From RGIG995 sp045603745 (lineage in GTDB: Bacteria > Bacillota > Clostridia > Oscillospirales > UBA644): a stretch of 64,000 bases of DNA. Below the pieces are notes generated by a model that did not search any database, was not told the origin of the DNA, and saw only the letters and a list, made by a program, of their open reading frames with translations. The position numbers and the translations under genes were made by a program. The first letter of the stretch is position 1, and every line of letters starts with the position of its first letter. Location: the NCBI GenBank assembly GCA_045603745.1, contig JAZUMQ010000003.1, forward strand, positions 7,512 to 71,511. Direction: 5' to 3'. Shown here in pieces: positions 1 to 8,597 of the stretch.

Positions 1-1580
1 TGGCGGGGAATATTTTCCTTTAATTTTTCGGTCAATTTCCGTCCACGAGCGTAAGCACGCTCCGCAGGGACGATAAAGGACAATGCGTCCACCACTTCCC
101 CATTGAGAAGAATATCCAACTTAACAAGATCGCTTTTGACGTAGCGGGAGAATTCATAGTCCAAAGAGGCGTATCCTCTGGTACGGGCTTTCAACGTATC
201 GAAGAAATCGTAAATAATTTCATTGAGGGGCATATCGTAATGCAGATCTACCCGAGAAGCGTCGATATATTCCATGGTTTTGAACACGCCGCGACGTTCT
301 TTGCAAAGATCCATAACGGTGCCGACGAATTCCGAGGGGGCGATAATATCGGTCTTTACGATAGGTTCTTCCGCCTCCAAAATCGAACCGGGCGAAGGAT
401 AATTTGTGGGGTTATCAATATAGACCGTGCTTCCGTCGGTCATAGTAAGACGATAAACAACGCCGGGGGCAGTGGTAATCAAGTCGAGATTGAATTCCCG
501 TTCGATGCGTTCTTGCATAATTTCCATGTGCAAAAGACCTAAAAATCCGCAACGGAATCCAAAGCCCAAAGCAATGGAGTGTTCCGGCTCATAGGTCATG
601 GAAGCGTCGTTAAGGCTTAATTTATCCAAGGCGTCCCGAAGATCTTCATAACGCGATCCGTCGGCGCAGTAAATACCGCAATAAACCATGGGATTGGCTT
701 TTTTATAACCGGGCAAGGGCGCCAATGCGGGGGATTCGGCAAGGGTGACCGTATCGCCGACTCGAGTATCGCTGACAGTTTTGATGCTCGCCATGATATA
801 TCCGACTTCGCCGGCGCGCAAGGTGTCTGCCGGTCTGCAACCGAAGGGAGAAAGATAACCGATCTCCACCACGTCGAATTCCGCACCGGTTGCCATCATA
901 CGGATTTTCTGCCCTTTCGACAGAGAGCCGTCCATAACCCGGACGTAAACGACGACACCTCGATAAGCATCGTAATAGGAGTCAAAGATCAGCGCTTTCA
1001 ACGGCGCAGAAGAATCTCCTTTTGGGGCGGGAACTTCCCGAACGACCTGCTCCAATACATCTTGAATATTCAGTCCGTTTTTGGCAGAGATGCGGGGAGC
1101 ATCTTCCGCGGGAATTCCGATGGTATCTTCAATTTCCCGAATGACCCGATCAGGGTCTGCGGCGGGAAGATCGATTTTATTGATGACCGGAAGGATCTCC
1201 AGATCTCCGTCAATAGCAAGATAGGTATTGGCTAAGGTTTGTGCTTCGATCCCCTGCGATGCGTCCACCACCAACAGTGCGCCTTCGCAAGCCGCAAGTG
1301 CACGGGAGACTTCGTAGTGAAAGTCCACGTGTCCCGGGGTGTCGATCAAGTTCAGAATATAAGTTTCTCCGTCGGAGGCTTTATATTCCAATTTGACGGC
1401 TCGGGCTTTGATGGTGATCCCGTGCTCTTTTTCCAGATCCATATTATCGAGAACCTGGTCTTCCATTTCCCGCTTTTCCACGGTTTCGGTCAATTCCAAA
1501 AGGCGGTCTGCCAACGTAGACTTGCCGTGGTCAATATGGGCAATGATGGAAAAATTGCGGATTTTGGAAATATCGTACAT
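1..1580 (-). CDS. lepA: Elongation factor 4 (LepA), C-terminus cut by window edge
   Basis: Ribosome-bound translational GTPase that back-translocates or remodels stalled elongation complexes in the cytoplasm. Reading leftward from ATG 1578-1580, the protein opens with a typical EF4 G domain: the P-loop AHIDHGKST lies within the first 25 residues, followed by the switch and TPGH-type motifs. The start has a GGAGG about 6 nt upstream. About 526 codons are present, against roughly 600 in the family, so the last part of the C-terminal domain lies outside the window. It has its own consensus promoter and is divergent from the NYN gene. Identity is secure from the G domain and overall length. Confidence 0.95.
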   Translation of the reverse strand, partial: MYDISKIRNFSIIAHIDHGKSTLADRLLELTETVEKREMEDQVLDNMDLEKEHGITIKARAVKLEYKASDGETYILNLIDTPGHVDFHYEVSRALAACEGALLVVDASQGIEAQTLANTYLAIDGDLEILPVINKIDLPAADPDRVIREIEDTIGIPAEDAPRISAKNGLNIQDVLEQVVREVPAPKGDSSAPLKALIFDSYYDAYRGVVVYVRVMDGSLSKGQKIRMMATGAEFDVVEIGYLSPFGCRPADTLRAGEVGYIMASIKTVSDTRVGDTVTLAESPALAPLPGYKKANPMVYCGIYCADGSRYEDLRDALDKLSLNDASMTYEPEHSIALGFGFRCGFLGLLHMEIMQERIEREFNLDLITTAPGVVYRLTMTDGSTVYIDNPTNYPSPGSILEAEEPIVKTDIIAPSEFVGTVMDLCKERRGVFKTMEYIDASRVDLHYDMPLNEIIYDFFDTLKARTRGYASLDYEFSRYVKSDLVKLDILLNGEVVDALSFIVPAERAYARGRKLTEKLKENIPR

Positions 1581-1621
1581 TCTGTTCCTCCGAATGGGGT
1601 TATATCAAAAATTCTCTTTCT

Positions 1622-1650
1622 ATTATATCCGAATCTTTCGATTTTGTCAA
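1622..1650 (-). promoter_or_regulatory. Promoter of lepA
   Basis: Read on the minus strand: TTGACA, 17-nt spacer, TATAAT. It is about 45 nt upstream of the lepA start. Confidence 0.8.
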
Positions 1651-1670
1651 GCATTTCTTTCAATTCCGAC

Positions 1671-1699
1671 TTGATTTTCTTATTTAAATATGTTATAAT
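1671..1699 (+). promoter_or_regulatory. Promoter of the NYN-domain gene
   Basis: TTGATT, 17-nt spacer, TATAAT, ending 33 nt before the ATG at 1732. It is divergent from the lepA promoter. Confidence 0.75.
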
Positions 1700-1731
1700 G
1701 GAATTAAATATGTAAGAAAGGAGGAAAACCC

Positions 1732-2550
1732 ATGGGACTATTTCAAAAAATAAGCCGAAAAAAAACTTACACCGTAAGCGATAGCCAACAAAAACCCACG
1801 GCCGCGGTCTTTGTGGATTTTGAACATTGGTTCATTGCATTGAACAATATGTATCACGCGAAACCCGACTACAAAGGTTGGCTGAAAGATCTGAATAAAC
1901 GAGTCAACGTAGAAGAAATCGTGTTTTTTGCAGATTTTTCCAATCAGAATCTTTCCAAAGAGATTCCTCGTATCCGGGAATTTACAAACCGAATCATTGA
2001 GACAAAAAACCCGGACCCTCGTTACAAAAAAGATTTTACCGATTTCATTATGTTAGACAGTATTTACCAAAAAGCAATGTTCAATCGGAACGTGGACACC
2101 TTTGTCCTTTTTACGGGAGACGCGCATTTTTCTTCCGTCGTCAGCTTTTTGGTTAACCGTTGCGGAAAAGAAGTTGGGGTATACGGCGTAAAAGATTCCT
2201 TCAGTCAACAGTTAAAAAACACGGCTTCCTGGTTCGTTGAGGTGGGAAAGCCGATTCAGGAAAATCCCAACGATGTCTATTATAAAATGCTTTTTTCCAG
2301 TCTTGCCAATGCGGAAAACAAACATCGGAAAAATGCAAAACCCACCTTCCAAAAAACGGTAGCGGTCGTTGCGAATTATCATAAGATTCCCCAAAAGACC
2401 ATTCAAAAAGCGCTGGAAAAGATGATTGAAGAACAGTATGTGATCCGAGAGAGAACCGGAAAGGCAAAGCCCGGCGATCCGCTGGTCCTCAACTGGAAAC
2501 GATGCGCTCAAAATCCCCTATTCACAGCCCACGTTCAAACCGACCAATAA
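1732..2550 (+). CDS. NYN-domain (PIN-like) putative RNase with C-terminal helical domain
   Basis: A 272-residue cytoplasmic protein of the LabA/limkain-type NYN family, which are predicted metal-dependent ribonucleases. Visible are the first strand with FVDFEHW (Asp near residue 29), the acidic segment DFTDFIMLD (residues 101-109) and the third strand FVLFTGDAHFSSVV (Asp near 130), the usual NYN acidic set. The last ~80 residues are basic and resemble a winged-helix/HTH RNA- or DNA-binding unit. ATG 1732 follows AGGAGG at good spacing. It sits 15 nt upstream of the secreted toroid protein and is probably co-transcribed with it. Its target RNA cannot be told from sequence. Confidence 0.75.
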   Translation: MGLFQKISRKKTYTVSDSQQKPTAAVFVDFEHWFIALNNMYHAKPDYKGWLKDLNKRVNVEEIVFFADFSNQNLSKEIPRIREFTNRIIETKNPDPRYKKDFTDFIMLDSIYQKAMFNRNVDTFVLFTGDAHFSSVVSFLVNRCGKEVGVYGVKDSFSQQLKNTASWFVEVGKPIQENPNDVYYKMLFSSLANAENKHRKNAKPTFQKTVAVVANYHKIPQKTIQKALEKMIEEQYVIRERTGKAKPGDPLVLNWKRCAQNPLFTAHVQTDQ

Positions 2551-2565
2551 CGGAGGCACACGGAA

Positions 2566-3513
2566 TTGAGAAAAATCATAACATTGCTTCTGACCTTAAC
2601 CCTTATCGTCGCGATCCCCATCTCTTCTCTTGCGGCAACGGCAAACGTTGCGACGGAATTGACTCAAGTCAGAAGTTATTACACCGAACAAAAAGAACTG
2701 ACCTCTTTTGAAGAAACTCTCGCCATGGCTTCCATGGGAATGTTGATTGGGAAAACCGCCTTTATTCCGGAAAATGACGGAACGGCAGGAGGACTTGCAA
2801 AAAGAATTCTTGCTATCAGTGCCACAGGCGAGATTCCGGAAAATGATCCGGACGTTCAAACGCTGAAAGACTTTCAAAACTCGGACGGAGCCTTTGGGAA
2901 CGTGGAAAGCCATTGTCTTTCCCTTTTGGCAATGGCAAGCCGCAAGGAGATTTACAACAGTGCAAAGGCTTACGAATGGCTGATACAACAACAGAGCGAA
3001 AACGGCTCTTTTTCCGATTCTCCCAAAAATACGGCACTGGCGATTTCTGCCCTTTCTCTTTCTAAAAATGAGAAGGAAATGACTGCAATATCGAAAGCCG
3101 TAGCGTACTTAACGGGGTACAAAGCAGACAATGAAATTGATCTCTGTTGGCAGATCATAGGAATTACCGACGGCGGGGTGGACGCTACCACTGCGGCGGA
3201 TCGGAAGTTTTTAGAAACGCTCCTCTCCTATCAAAATTCCGAAGATCATTCCTTTTATCGCTCCGAAAATGATTCCGAAACCGATCCGGAAGCAACGGTA
3301 ATGGCGTTGGCGGCACTGGATTCCATCAATGAAGATTCCAGTATGTTTCAACGTCTCGCAAAAGATGGAAAATTGACCTTTTTTGATCCGGCAGAAGTAA
3401 AGCCGCTTCTCATATTTGCAGGAGTGATGCTGGGTGTTTCCATCGCATTTTGGATTTACATTTTTGCTCATAAAAAGAGCACGAAGACTTTGGAAGAAAC
3501 GAAAACCCATTGA
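2566..3513 (+). CDS. Membrane-anchored prenyltransferase/squalene-oxidase-repeat-like secreted protein
   Basis: A 315-residue protein with an N-terminal signal peptide (MRKIITLLLTLTLIVAIPIS, then an SLA-A type cleavage region), an extracellular alpha-helical region and one C-terminal transmembrane helix (about residues 281-303) followed by a basic tail. The motifs SDGAFGN and ENGSFSDSPKNTALAISAL resemble the repeats of alpha/alpha-toroid domains (prenyltransferase/terpene-cyclase fold), which in Firmicutes surface proteins usually bind rather than catalyse. The start is TTG 2566 with CGGAGG at 2551-2556; no ATG fits. It is followed almost directly by the esterase, so an operon NYN-toroid-esterase is likely. 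Function unknown. Confidence 0.6.
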   Translation: MRKIITLLLTLTLIVAIPISSLAATANVATELTQVRSYYTEQKELTSFEETLAMASMGMLIGKTAFIPENDGTAGGLAKRILAISATGEIPENDPDVQTLKDFQNSDGAFGNVESHCLSLLAMASRKEIYNSAKAYEWLIQQQSENGSFSDSPKNTALAISALSLSKNEKEMTAISKAVAYLTGYKADNEIDLCWQIIGITDGGVDATTAADRKFLETLLSYQNSEDHSFYRSENDSETDPEATVMALAALDSINEDSSMFQRLAKDGKLTFFDPAEVKPLLIFAGVMLGVSIAFWIYIFAHKKSTKTLEETKTH

Positions 3514-3527
3514 AAGGATCGAACGTC

Positions 3528-4295
3528 ATGTTGATTCCCGTATGGAAAAGCGAAATCCCCTATTTTGACCCCGAAAAAGGACAAGCAGCCCCTACCCTGA
3601 TTCCCCATCTTTTACCGGGAGAAAATAATCCTTGCTGTATCGTGATTCCGGGCGGTGGGTACAGCCACAAGTCAATGGATCACGAAGGAAAACAAATTGC
3701 GGAATGGCTGAACACCATCGGCATCAGTGCATTCGTTCTGGATTATCGGATTGGCCCGGAATATGACGGACGAGCCTTTTTGGCAGACGGTCAGCAAGCA
3801 ATCCGTACCGTTCGCGAAGGTGCAAAGGAGTTCGGCATCGACCCAAATCGCTTGGGTGTTTGCGGTTTTTCCGCCGGAGGACATTTGGCCGGAAGTTGTG
3901 CGACTATGTATAAAACTCCGGAAGAACGTCCGGACTTTGCCATTTTATGCTACGGCGTTCTGACCCTGGGAGTAAAAACCCACGGCGGAACTGCTCGACA
4001 CTTTTTGGGTGACCGTGCCGGCGACGAAGAATACGTCAAACAATCGTCCCCCATCAACCGGGTCACCCCCGACTGTCCCCCCATGTTTTTGTGGACGACC
4101 ATCACCGACAACGCCGTTCCCCCAAAGGAAAACACCTTTGCTATGGAAAAAGCCTGCAGAAAAGCCGGTATTCCCTATCGGTTTATTTGCTACGACCACG
4201 GAAGCCACGGCTTGGGGATTCCAAAAAACGATCCGGAAATTGCATCTTGGACCATTGAATGTGAGAAATTCCTGAAAAAGCAAAATATCATCTGA
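3528..4295 (+). CDS. Alpha/beta hydrolase, acetyl-xylan-esterase/BD-FAE-like
   Basis: A 255-residue hydrolase with no signal peptide. The oxyanion motif PGGGYSHKS lies at residues 41-49, the nucleophile elbow GFSAGGH at 113-119 (Ser115), a probable acid Asp194 in TTITDNAVPP, and His227 in YDHGSHGLG. This is the arrangement of the small esterase family that deacylates xylan or other acylated sugars. ATG 3528 is preferred over TTG 3510, because AAAGGA lies about 9 nt before the ATG whereas the TTG overlaps the previous stop. Third gene of the NYN operon. Substrate not determinable. Confidence 0.75.
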   Translation: MLIPVWKSEIPYFDPEKGQAAPTLIPHLLPGENNPCCIVIPGGGYSHKSMDHEGKQIAEWLNTIGISAFVLDYRIGPEYDGRAFLADGQQAIRTVREGAKEFGIDPNRLGVCGFSAGGHLAGSCATMYKTPEERPDFAILCYGVLTLGVKTHGGTARHFLGDRAGDEEYVKQSSPINRVTPDCPPMFLWTTITDNAVPPKENTFAMEKACRKAGIPYRFICYDHGSHGLGIPKNDPEIASWTIECEKFLKKQNII

Positions 4296-4299
4296 ATAT

Positions 4300-4332
4300 A
4301 AAAATGCTTCGGAAGATTCCGAAGCATTTTTA
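4300..4332. terminator. Bidirectional terminator between convergent genes
   Basis: ATGCTTCGGAA/TTCCGAAGCAT hairpin with a GA loop, flanked by A- and T-runs. It serves the esterase (+) and the DUF4870 gene (-). Confidence 0.85.
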
Positions 4333-4347
4333 TGTATTTAATAAAAC

Positions 4348-4704
4348 TTATTTCAAAATGGTAATTCCGCCGATAACGGGAAGTTTTTCTTCCTTATCGT
4401 TGACCGCGTTGATGATTCCGACGACGATGAGAACGGCGACGAGAATTCCGGCAATAAAGCCGATCAGACCGACGATCCAATTCATAATCCCGAACAGGAT
4501 TCCGATAATACCGCCAATCTTGGCAATTCCGCCGAGAATTGCTCCGACAATAGAAAGAACGATTTCAATGCCGGTACCAAAAATGCCAAGGACAAGCCCC
4601 TGATTCAAGTGGAATTTTGCGTTTTCTTTATCCCCGGCAAGGTAGGCAACCAACCAGCCGATGATGGTGCAATACGAAACGATGGAAGTGACTTTCTTGT
4701 TCAT
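4348..4704 (-). CDS. DUF4870-family small membrane protein
   Basis: 118 residues and strongly hydrophobic, with three or four membrane segments very rich in Gly and Ile (for example VGAILGGIAKIGGIIG). The N-terminal motif (IIGWLVAYLAGDKEN) and the FHLNQGL motif match the DUF4870/Tic20-like family. The start follows GAGAGG on the minus strand. It lies just downstream of tRNA-Thr and its terminator. No biochemical function is established for the family; the sequence suggests an inner-membrane accessory protein. Confidence 0.7.
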   Translation of the reverse strand: MNKKVTSIVSYCTIIGWLVAYLAGDKENAKFHLNQGLVLGIFGTGIEIVLSIVGAILGGIAKIGGIIGILFGIMNWIVGLIGFIAGILVAVLIVVGIINAVNDKEEKLPVIGGITILK

Positions 4705-4724
4705 GTAAAAAACCTCTCTTTAAA

Positions 4725-4752
4725 AATTCTTCCGTCCCGCAAAAGGGACGGG
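4725..4752 (-). terminator. Terminator downstream of tRNA-Thr
   Basis: Minus strand: CCGTCCC / GGGACGG stem (4732-4738 with 4745-4751) followed by AAGAATTTTT. It separates the tRNA from the DUF4870 gene. Confidence 0.6.
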
Positions 4753-4762
4753 AGTTGTTTTT

Positions 4763-4838
4763 TGGAGCTGGTAATCGGATTCGAACCGATGACCTGTTCA
4801 TTACGAGTGAACTGCTCTACCGACTGAGCCATACCAGC
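4763..4838 (-). tRNA. tRNA-Thr (anticodon CGT)
   Basis: A 76-nt cloverleaf on the minus strand. The acceptor GCTGGTA pairs with TACCAGC and CCA is encoded. The D-arm contains GGCTCAGTCGGTAGAGC. The anticodon stem GTTCA/TGAAC encloses the loop CTCGTAA (CGT at positions 34-36, reading ACG), and the T-arm loop is TTCGAAT. U34-type isoacceptors are not in the window. As a tRNA decoding an ANN codon it is a substrate for the t6A made by TsaD, encoded at 30107. Confidence 0.95.
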
Positions 4839-4963
4839 AGATTGCGGCACACCCATGCCGCAAGATATTCAAATCACGAGTACTATTATAACATATCCGA
4901 GGAATAAATTCAATGAAAAAAGTGTTACATTTTCACTTTTTATCAAATTCTTCCGAAAACTTC

Positions 4964-5427
4964 TTAATAGAGATTGGAAGCGGTAACATTTTTCAGCCAA
5001 CTATTCAGCTCCAATGTCAGTCTCAAATTTCCGTCCTTATCTTGAGAATAGGGAAACACCGGCTGTTCCAATTCTTCAATCCAATCGACTTCTCCACTGC
5101 AATAAGATTTGAGAAAACCGCGAAGCAGCGGTAGCGTCGTCCGCCCCGGGATTATAGCATTTTTCCGCATAAAGAACCAGAGATGGAAGATTACTGAACT
5201 GGGAGGCTTCTCCACCGTTATCTCCCCAACCGGTAACAATAACCTCATTACAACCGTTGCAAAGGCAGGCGTCCAAATGTATCAAAGCTCGGGAATAAGA
5301 AGCCTTATTGTGGGGAGCAAATCGACACAGAGATTCCGTCCGAAGCCTCTTCGTGAGACAACAAAGACAGAACATCAGAAACCGGCAGGACGAGTTCCTC
5401 AGGAAGATCCTGAAATTTAAGCTTCAT
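4964..5427 (-). pseudogene. Decayed beta-N-acetylhexosaminidase (GH20) gene
   Basis: The minus strand carries pieces of a GH20-type enzyme. An ATG at 5427 opens 40 codons (start MKLKFQDLPEELVLPVSDV) resembling the non-catalytic N-terminus, then a TAA. A second frame gives the C-terminal half of the catalytic barrel with VTGWGDNGGEASQF and LPSLVLYAEKCY, matching the conserved WGDNG(G/A)E segment. A further frame shift leads to a tail ending at 4964. About 150 of an expected ~600 codons remain, so a large internal deletion plus frameshifts are inferred. It lies between tRNA-Thr and rodA and cannot make an active enzyme. Confidence 0.7.
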
Positions 5428-5474
5428 AATACAAAGCTCTTTTTTACTTTATCCTTACGACATATGTTTATAAA

Positions 5475-6626
5475 TTACATTTTTCGACGGCGATTTCCGA
5501 ACCGAAGAGTCAGATCGGGTTTCATGCGAACGCTTTGAGCAAGTCCAATAGCAAAAAAAGAAGAAAGAACCGATGAGCCACCGGCGCTGATGAAAGGCAA
5601 CGTAACGCCGATAACGGGAGAAACTCCGATACACATTCCCACGTTCATTACAGATTGCACCGCAAACATTGCCGCAAGACCGAAACAGATGAGTTTTCCC
5701 GCATCGTCCTTGGCAAATTTCGCGCCGCGGGCAAGCAAAAATACTAAAAGAGTCAATAAAGCCAAGACAAAAAGACAACCAATGAAGCCGAATTCTTCTC
5801 CGATAACGGAATAGATAAAGTCGGTATGACTTTCGGGGAGCAATTCGTTTTGGGACTGAACGCCCTCTCCGTAACCAAGTCCGGTCAATCCGCCGGACCC
5901 GATGGCGATCTTGGAAAGAATGGGCTGATAGCCGAAATCCAAAGGATCCAATTCCGGGTTAAGGCTAAACAAAATACGTTTTTTATGATAATCTTTCAAG
6001 ACAAAGTTCCAAAGAACCGGGAAGGCAGCAACCAATACCACACCGGAAAGCAGAAAATATCGATACTGCAAACCTGCCATGTAAAGAATGACGACCAAAG
6101 TCCCGCAATAAACCAGTGCCGTTCCAAAATCCCCCTGAATGCAAATAGGAATAAAATAGGCAAAAAAGTGGAGGACCAAAAACGCGAGGGTGGAAATACG
6201 GTTCAACGAATCCGAAACCTTGGAAACGTGGGTAGAAAAGGTCAAAATAAAGGCAACCTTGGCAAATTCCGACGGTTGAACACTGACAAATCCCAAATCG
6301 AGCCAGTTGGTATTTCCCCCGGAATAATTGCCGATGAACGCCGTGGCCAACAACACTGCGGCACAAATTCCAACGATGGGAACAGAAAAATGTCCCAAAA
6401 GAGAATAGTCGATCTTGGAGAAGATAAACACAATCAAAAGTCCGACACAAATACCGATGGTTTGAATCATCATATCGTGATCGTGATTATTTCCTGCCGC
6501 GGTGGCGGTGTTGACGGCGGCAAGTCCAAAGCCGGCAAGCAAAAGGGCGACGAGCAGAAGCCCTTTGTCCAAGGAAGCAAAATACTCCGATACGGAGTAC
6601 GAAAAATCACCCAAACGGCGCCTCAT
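5475..6626 (-). CDS. rodA: Rod-shape-determining peptidoglycan glycosyltransferase RodA (SEDS family)
   Basis: A 383-residue polytopic membrane protein with about ten helices. SEDS polymerases join lipid II into glycan strands together with a class B penicillin-binding protein. SEDS signatures are present: FVSVQPSEFAKVAF, QGDFGTALVY, ESHTDFIYSVIGEEFGFIG, and the late GVTLPFISAGGSS. The length and lack of long extensions favour RodA over FtsW or SpoVE, though SEDS paralogues are hard to separate without a tree. The start has AAGGGGA upstream and a consensus promoter. It is monocistronic here, since the gene downstream is the GH20 relic. Confidence 0.85.
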   Translation of the reverse strand: MRRRLGDFSYSVSEYFASLDKGLLLVALLLAGFGLAAVNTATAAGNNHDHDMMIQTIGICVGLLIVFIFSKIDYSLLGHFSVPIVGICAAVLLATAFIGNYSGGNTNWLDLGFVSVQPSEFAKVAFILTFSTHVSKVSDSLNRISTLAFLVLHFFAYFIPICIQGDFGTALVYCGTLVVILYMAGLQYRYFLLSGVVLVAAFPVLWNFVLKDYHKKRILFSLNPELDPLDFGYQPILSKIAIGSGGLTGLGYGEGVQSQNELLPESHTDFIYSVIGEEFGFIGCLFVLALLTLLVFLLARGAKFAKDDAGKLICFGLAAMFAVQSVMNVGMCIGVSPVIGVTLPFISAGGSSVLSSFFAIGLAQSVRMKPDLTLRFGNRRRKM

Positions 6627-6656
6627 ATAACGTCCCCTTTCTGTCTTAATAAGTAT

Positions 6657-6685
6657 ATTATAAAGGAATCAACGGCATTTGTCAA
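6657..6685 (-). promoter_or_regulatory. Promoter of rodA
   Basis: Minus strand: TTGACA, 17-nt spacer, TATAAT, about 30 nt upstream of the start codon. Confidence 0.85.
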
Positions 6686-6751
6686 GAGTTTTTGGGGCAT
6701 ATTGCGGAATTATTCAAAATATAAATAAACATAACGCCTTTGGAGGAAAAT

Positions 6752-7348
6752 ATGAGAACAAAAGGGATAGAACAATTAAAACAATCCGCCATAATTACGT
6801 TGCTTCTTTTTGCGGGAACCATAGCGGGATTCGGAATCGTAGGTTTGATTCCGAAGGCAAACGATTCGGAAGTACCGACGGTAAAAACAGAAGAACCGGC
6901 CTTTGCGGAAGAGGTGCTTGCCATTTTGCCGCAAGAAGAAACGGTGACGGTATTTTCCGGATTTCAAGCACCGTTGATAGGAACGATTTCTTCCTCTTAC
7001 GGATACCGAAGTGACCCCTTTTCGGAGGATATTCGCTATCACAAAGGCGTGGACGTGGCAGTTTCAGAGGGAACGGAAGTTTTTGCTACCGCAAAAGGAA
7101 CGGTGAAAGAATCGTCCTATAACAGAATCGGAGGGAATTACGTGGTGTTGGATCATGGAAACGGCATTGAAAGTTATTACGGACACCTACAGACCCGCAC
7201 GGTTTCGGTGGGTGACACGGTGGATCAAGGGCAAGTCATTGGGCTTTCAGGAAGAACCGGGAAAGTTACCGGAGCCCATTTACATTTTCAACTTATATAC
7301 AATCAACGGACGGTCGATCCGGAAAAATACATCGACCTGACGCCATGA
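6752..7348 (+). CDS. SpoIVFA-like membrane protein with M23 (LytM) domain
   Basis: A 198-residue protein with one N-terminal transmembrane helix (residues 12-33), an acidic linker and a C-terminal M23 domain. It overlaps by 4 nt the M50 protease gene. That pairing is the arrangement of spoIVFA-spoIVFB, in which the LytM protein holds the sigma-K processing protease in the outer forespore membrane. Here the metal-binding residues look intact: H97xxxD101, H145 and HLH at 176-178, so it may also be a real endopeptidase. ATG 6752 is chosen because GGAGG at 6742 lies inside the longer TTG-start frame. A weak sigma-E-like pair (GCATATT, 14 nt, AATATAAA; 6697-6725) lies upstream. Confidence 0.65.
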   Translation: MRTKGIEQLKQSAIITLLLFAGTIAGFGIVGLIPKANDSEVPTVKTEEPAFAEEVLAILPQEETVTVFSGFQAPLIGTISSSYGYRSDPFSEDIRYHKGVDVAVSEGTEVFATAKGTVKESSYNRIGGNYVVLDHGNGIESYYGHLQTRTVSVGDTVDQGQVIGLSGRTGKVTGAHLHFQLIYNQRTVDPEKYIDLTP

Positions 7349-7935
7349 CCAGGTTCAAGATTCACCCGACGGTCTGTTTGGCGGCATTATTTCCCTGCCT
7401 TGGAATTTTGACCTGGGGACAAACCGGCTTGCTTTGGCTTTCTGCCCTTTTGCACGAATTTGCCCACATCGTCGCTTATCGCATTTGCGGAACGAAGATG
7501 GAGCGGGTGGAGCTTCTCCCCTTCGGAATCTGTGCCATTCCAAAAAATCCGCTGAAGATCTCCCCTGCAAACGAAGTTTTTTGTGCGGCGGCAGGACCGA
7601 CGGTTAATCTTGTGATTACATTGCTTCTTCTGGCGTTTCCTTTTCCGGCAGAAAGTGAAACGGTACGCTATTTTTTGTATTGCAACGGAGCACTGTTTTT
7701 TATCAATATTCTTCCGACCCTTCCCTTAGATGGGGGAAGAATCCTTTATTATGCGCTGGCGAGGAAATGGAATGCGGAAATTTGCGAAAAGGTTTGTTAC
7801 CGATGTGGGTTGGTTTTATTGATTTTTCTCTTGTATCCGGTGTGTACAACGCTTTTTGCGGAAAAAAATCCTTCTTTAGCGATGATTTGGGGGTATTTGG
7901 CGATATATACGGTTCTTCGACGGGGTTCGATATGA
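7345..7935 (+). CDS. spoIVFB: SpoIVFB-like site-2 (M50) intramembrane metalloprotease
   Basis: A 196-residue multi-pass membrane protein. The zinc motif HEFAH lies at residues 37-41 and the third ligand motif LPLDGGRIL at 126-134, both inside hydrophobic segments as in M50 proteases. The length is close to SpoIVFB but it lacks an obvious CBS domain. The 4-nt overlap (ATGA) with the LytM partner suggests translational coupling. In sporulating Firmicutes this enzyme cleaves pro-sigma-K in the mother cell. The specific SpoIVFB role is inferred from the neighbour; the M50 family call is firm. Confidence 0.75.
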   Translation: MTRFKIHPTVCLAALFPCLGILTWGQTGLLWLSALLHEFAHIVAYRICGTKMERVELLPFGICAIPKNPLKISPANEVFCAAAGPTVNLVITLLLLAFPFPAESETVRYFLYCNGALFFINILPTLPLDGGRILYYALARKWNAEICEKVCYRCGLVLLIFLLYPVCTTLFAEKNPSLAMIWGYLAIYTVLRRGSI

Positions 7936-7963
7936 ATTTTTTCCGACTTTTCGGCGAATGGGA

Positions 7964-7992
7964 TTGCAAATATAAAAAAAATATGATATAAT
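7964..7992 (+). promoter_or_regulatory. Promoter of the DUF4364-DivIVA cluster
   Basis: TTGCAA, 17-nt A-rich spacer, TATAAT, 36 nt before the TTG start at 8029. Confidence 0.75.
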
Positions 7993-8028
7993 ATAGTATC
8001 TATAAGCATCCTCGGGAGGTGAACCGGC

Positions 8029-8586
8029 TTGAGCGCACCCTTATCACTTCATCAAATCAAAGTTCTGATTCTCTATACCGTAGAGGGAACGCCGGGCCCC
8101 GTTCCCCGACACGTGATCGAGACGTCCCTTGCCCTGACTGATGCCAATATTTTTGCCATTCAAGAGGCATTGCACGATCTGATCGAAAATGAAAACCTGA
8201 CCCAAAGAAACGACGAGAACGAAATCCCTTACCTGTTCTTGACGTCTCAAGGAAAAATCGTCATTGAACCGCTGAAAAAGGACGTACCTCTTTCCTATCG
8301 GGAAAAGGCGTTGGCATATGCGGCGGCGGAAATGTCGAAATTACGGACGGAGATCGGCGTGGAAGCAACCGTTTCCCCGGTGGAACACGGAAAAGACACC
8401 GAGTTTGCCTGCCATATCAATCTTTCCGACGAGGGAATCACCATGATGGGGCTGACTCTTTATTCTCCCAACAAATTACAGGCGGAAATGATGGCAGAAC
8501 GGTTCCGAAAGAACCCTTTGGAAATTTATCGCAAGGTTTTGCATATTATGACCGGCACCGACGAGCCGAATGACACGGAAAGGTAG
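8029..8586 (+). CDS. DUF4364-family winged-helix-like protein
   Basis: A 185-residue soluble protein. The first 80 residues have the pattern of a winged-helix (HQIKVLILYTVEGTPGPV, then a helix and TSQGKIVIE wing), followed by a mixed alpha/beta domain. This matches the DUF4364 family, found widely in Clostridia and of unproven function, possibly regulatory. The start is TTG 8029 behind GGGAGG. The next gene, divIVA-like, begins 11 nt after its stop, so the two are co-transcribed. Confidence 0.65.
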   Translation: MSAPLSLHQIKVLILYTVEGTPGPVPRHVIETSLALTDANIFAIQEALHDLIENENLTQRNDENEIPYLFLTSQGKIVIEPLKKDVPLSYREKALAYAAAEMSKLRTEIGVEATVSPVEHGKDTEFACHINLSDEGITMMGLTLYSPNKLQAEMMAERFRKNPLEIYRKVLHIMTGTDEPNDTER

Positions 8587-8597
8587 GAAACAACGGA

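Noticed and set aside
4841..4864. TTGCGGCA/TGCCGCAA hairpin upstream of tRNA-Thr
   Set aside because: No T-run and no gene feeding into it; may be a processing hairpin but not enough to annotate.
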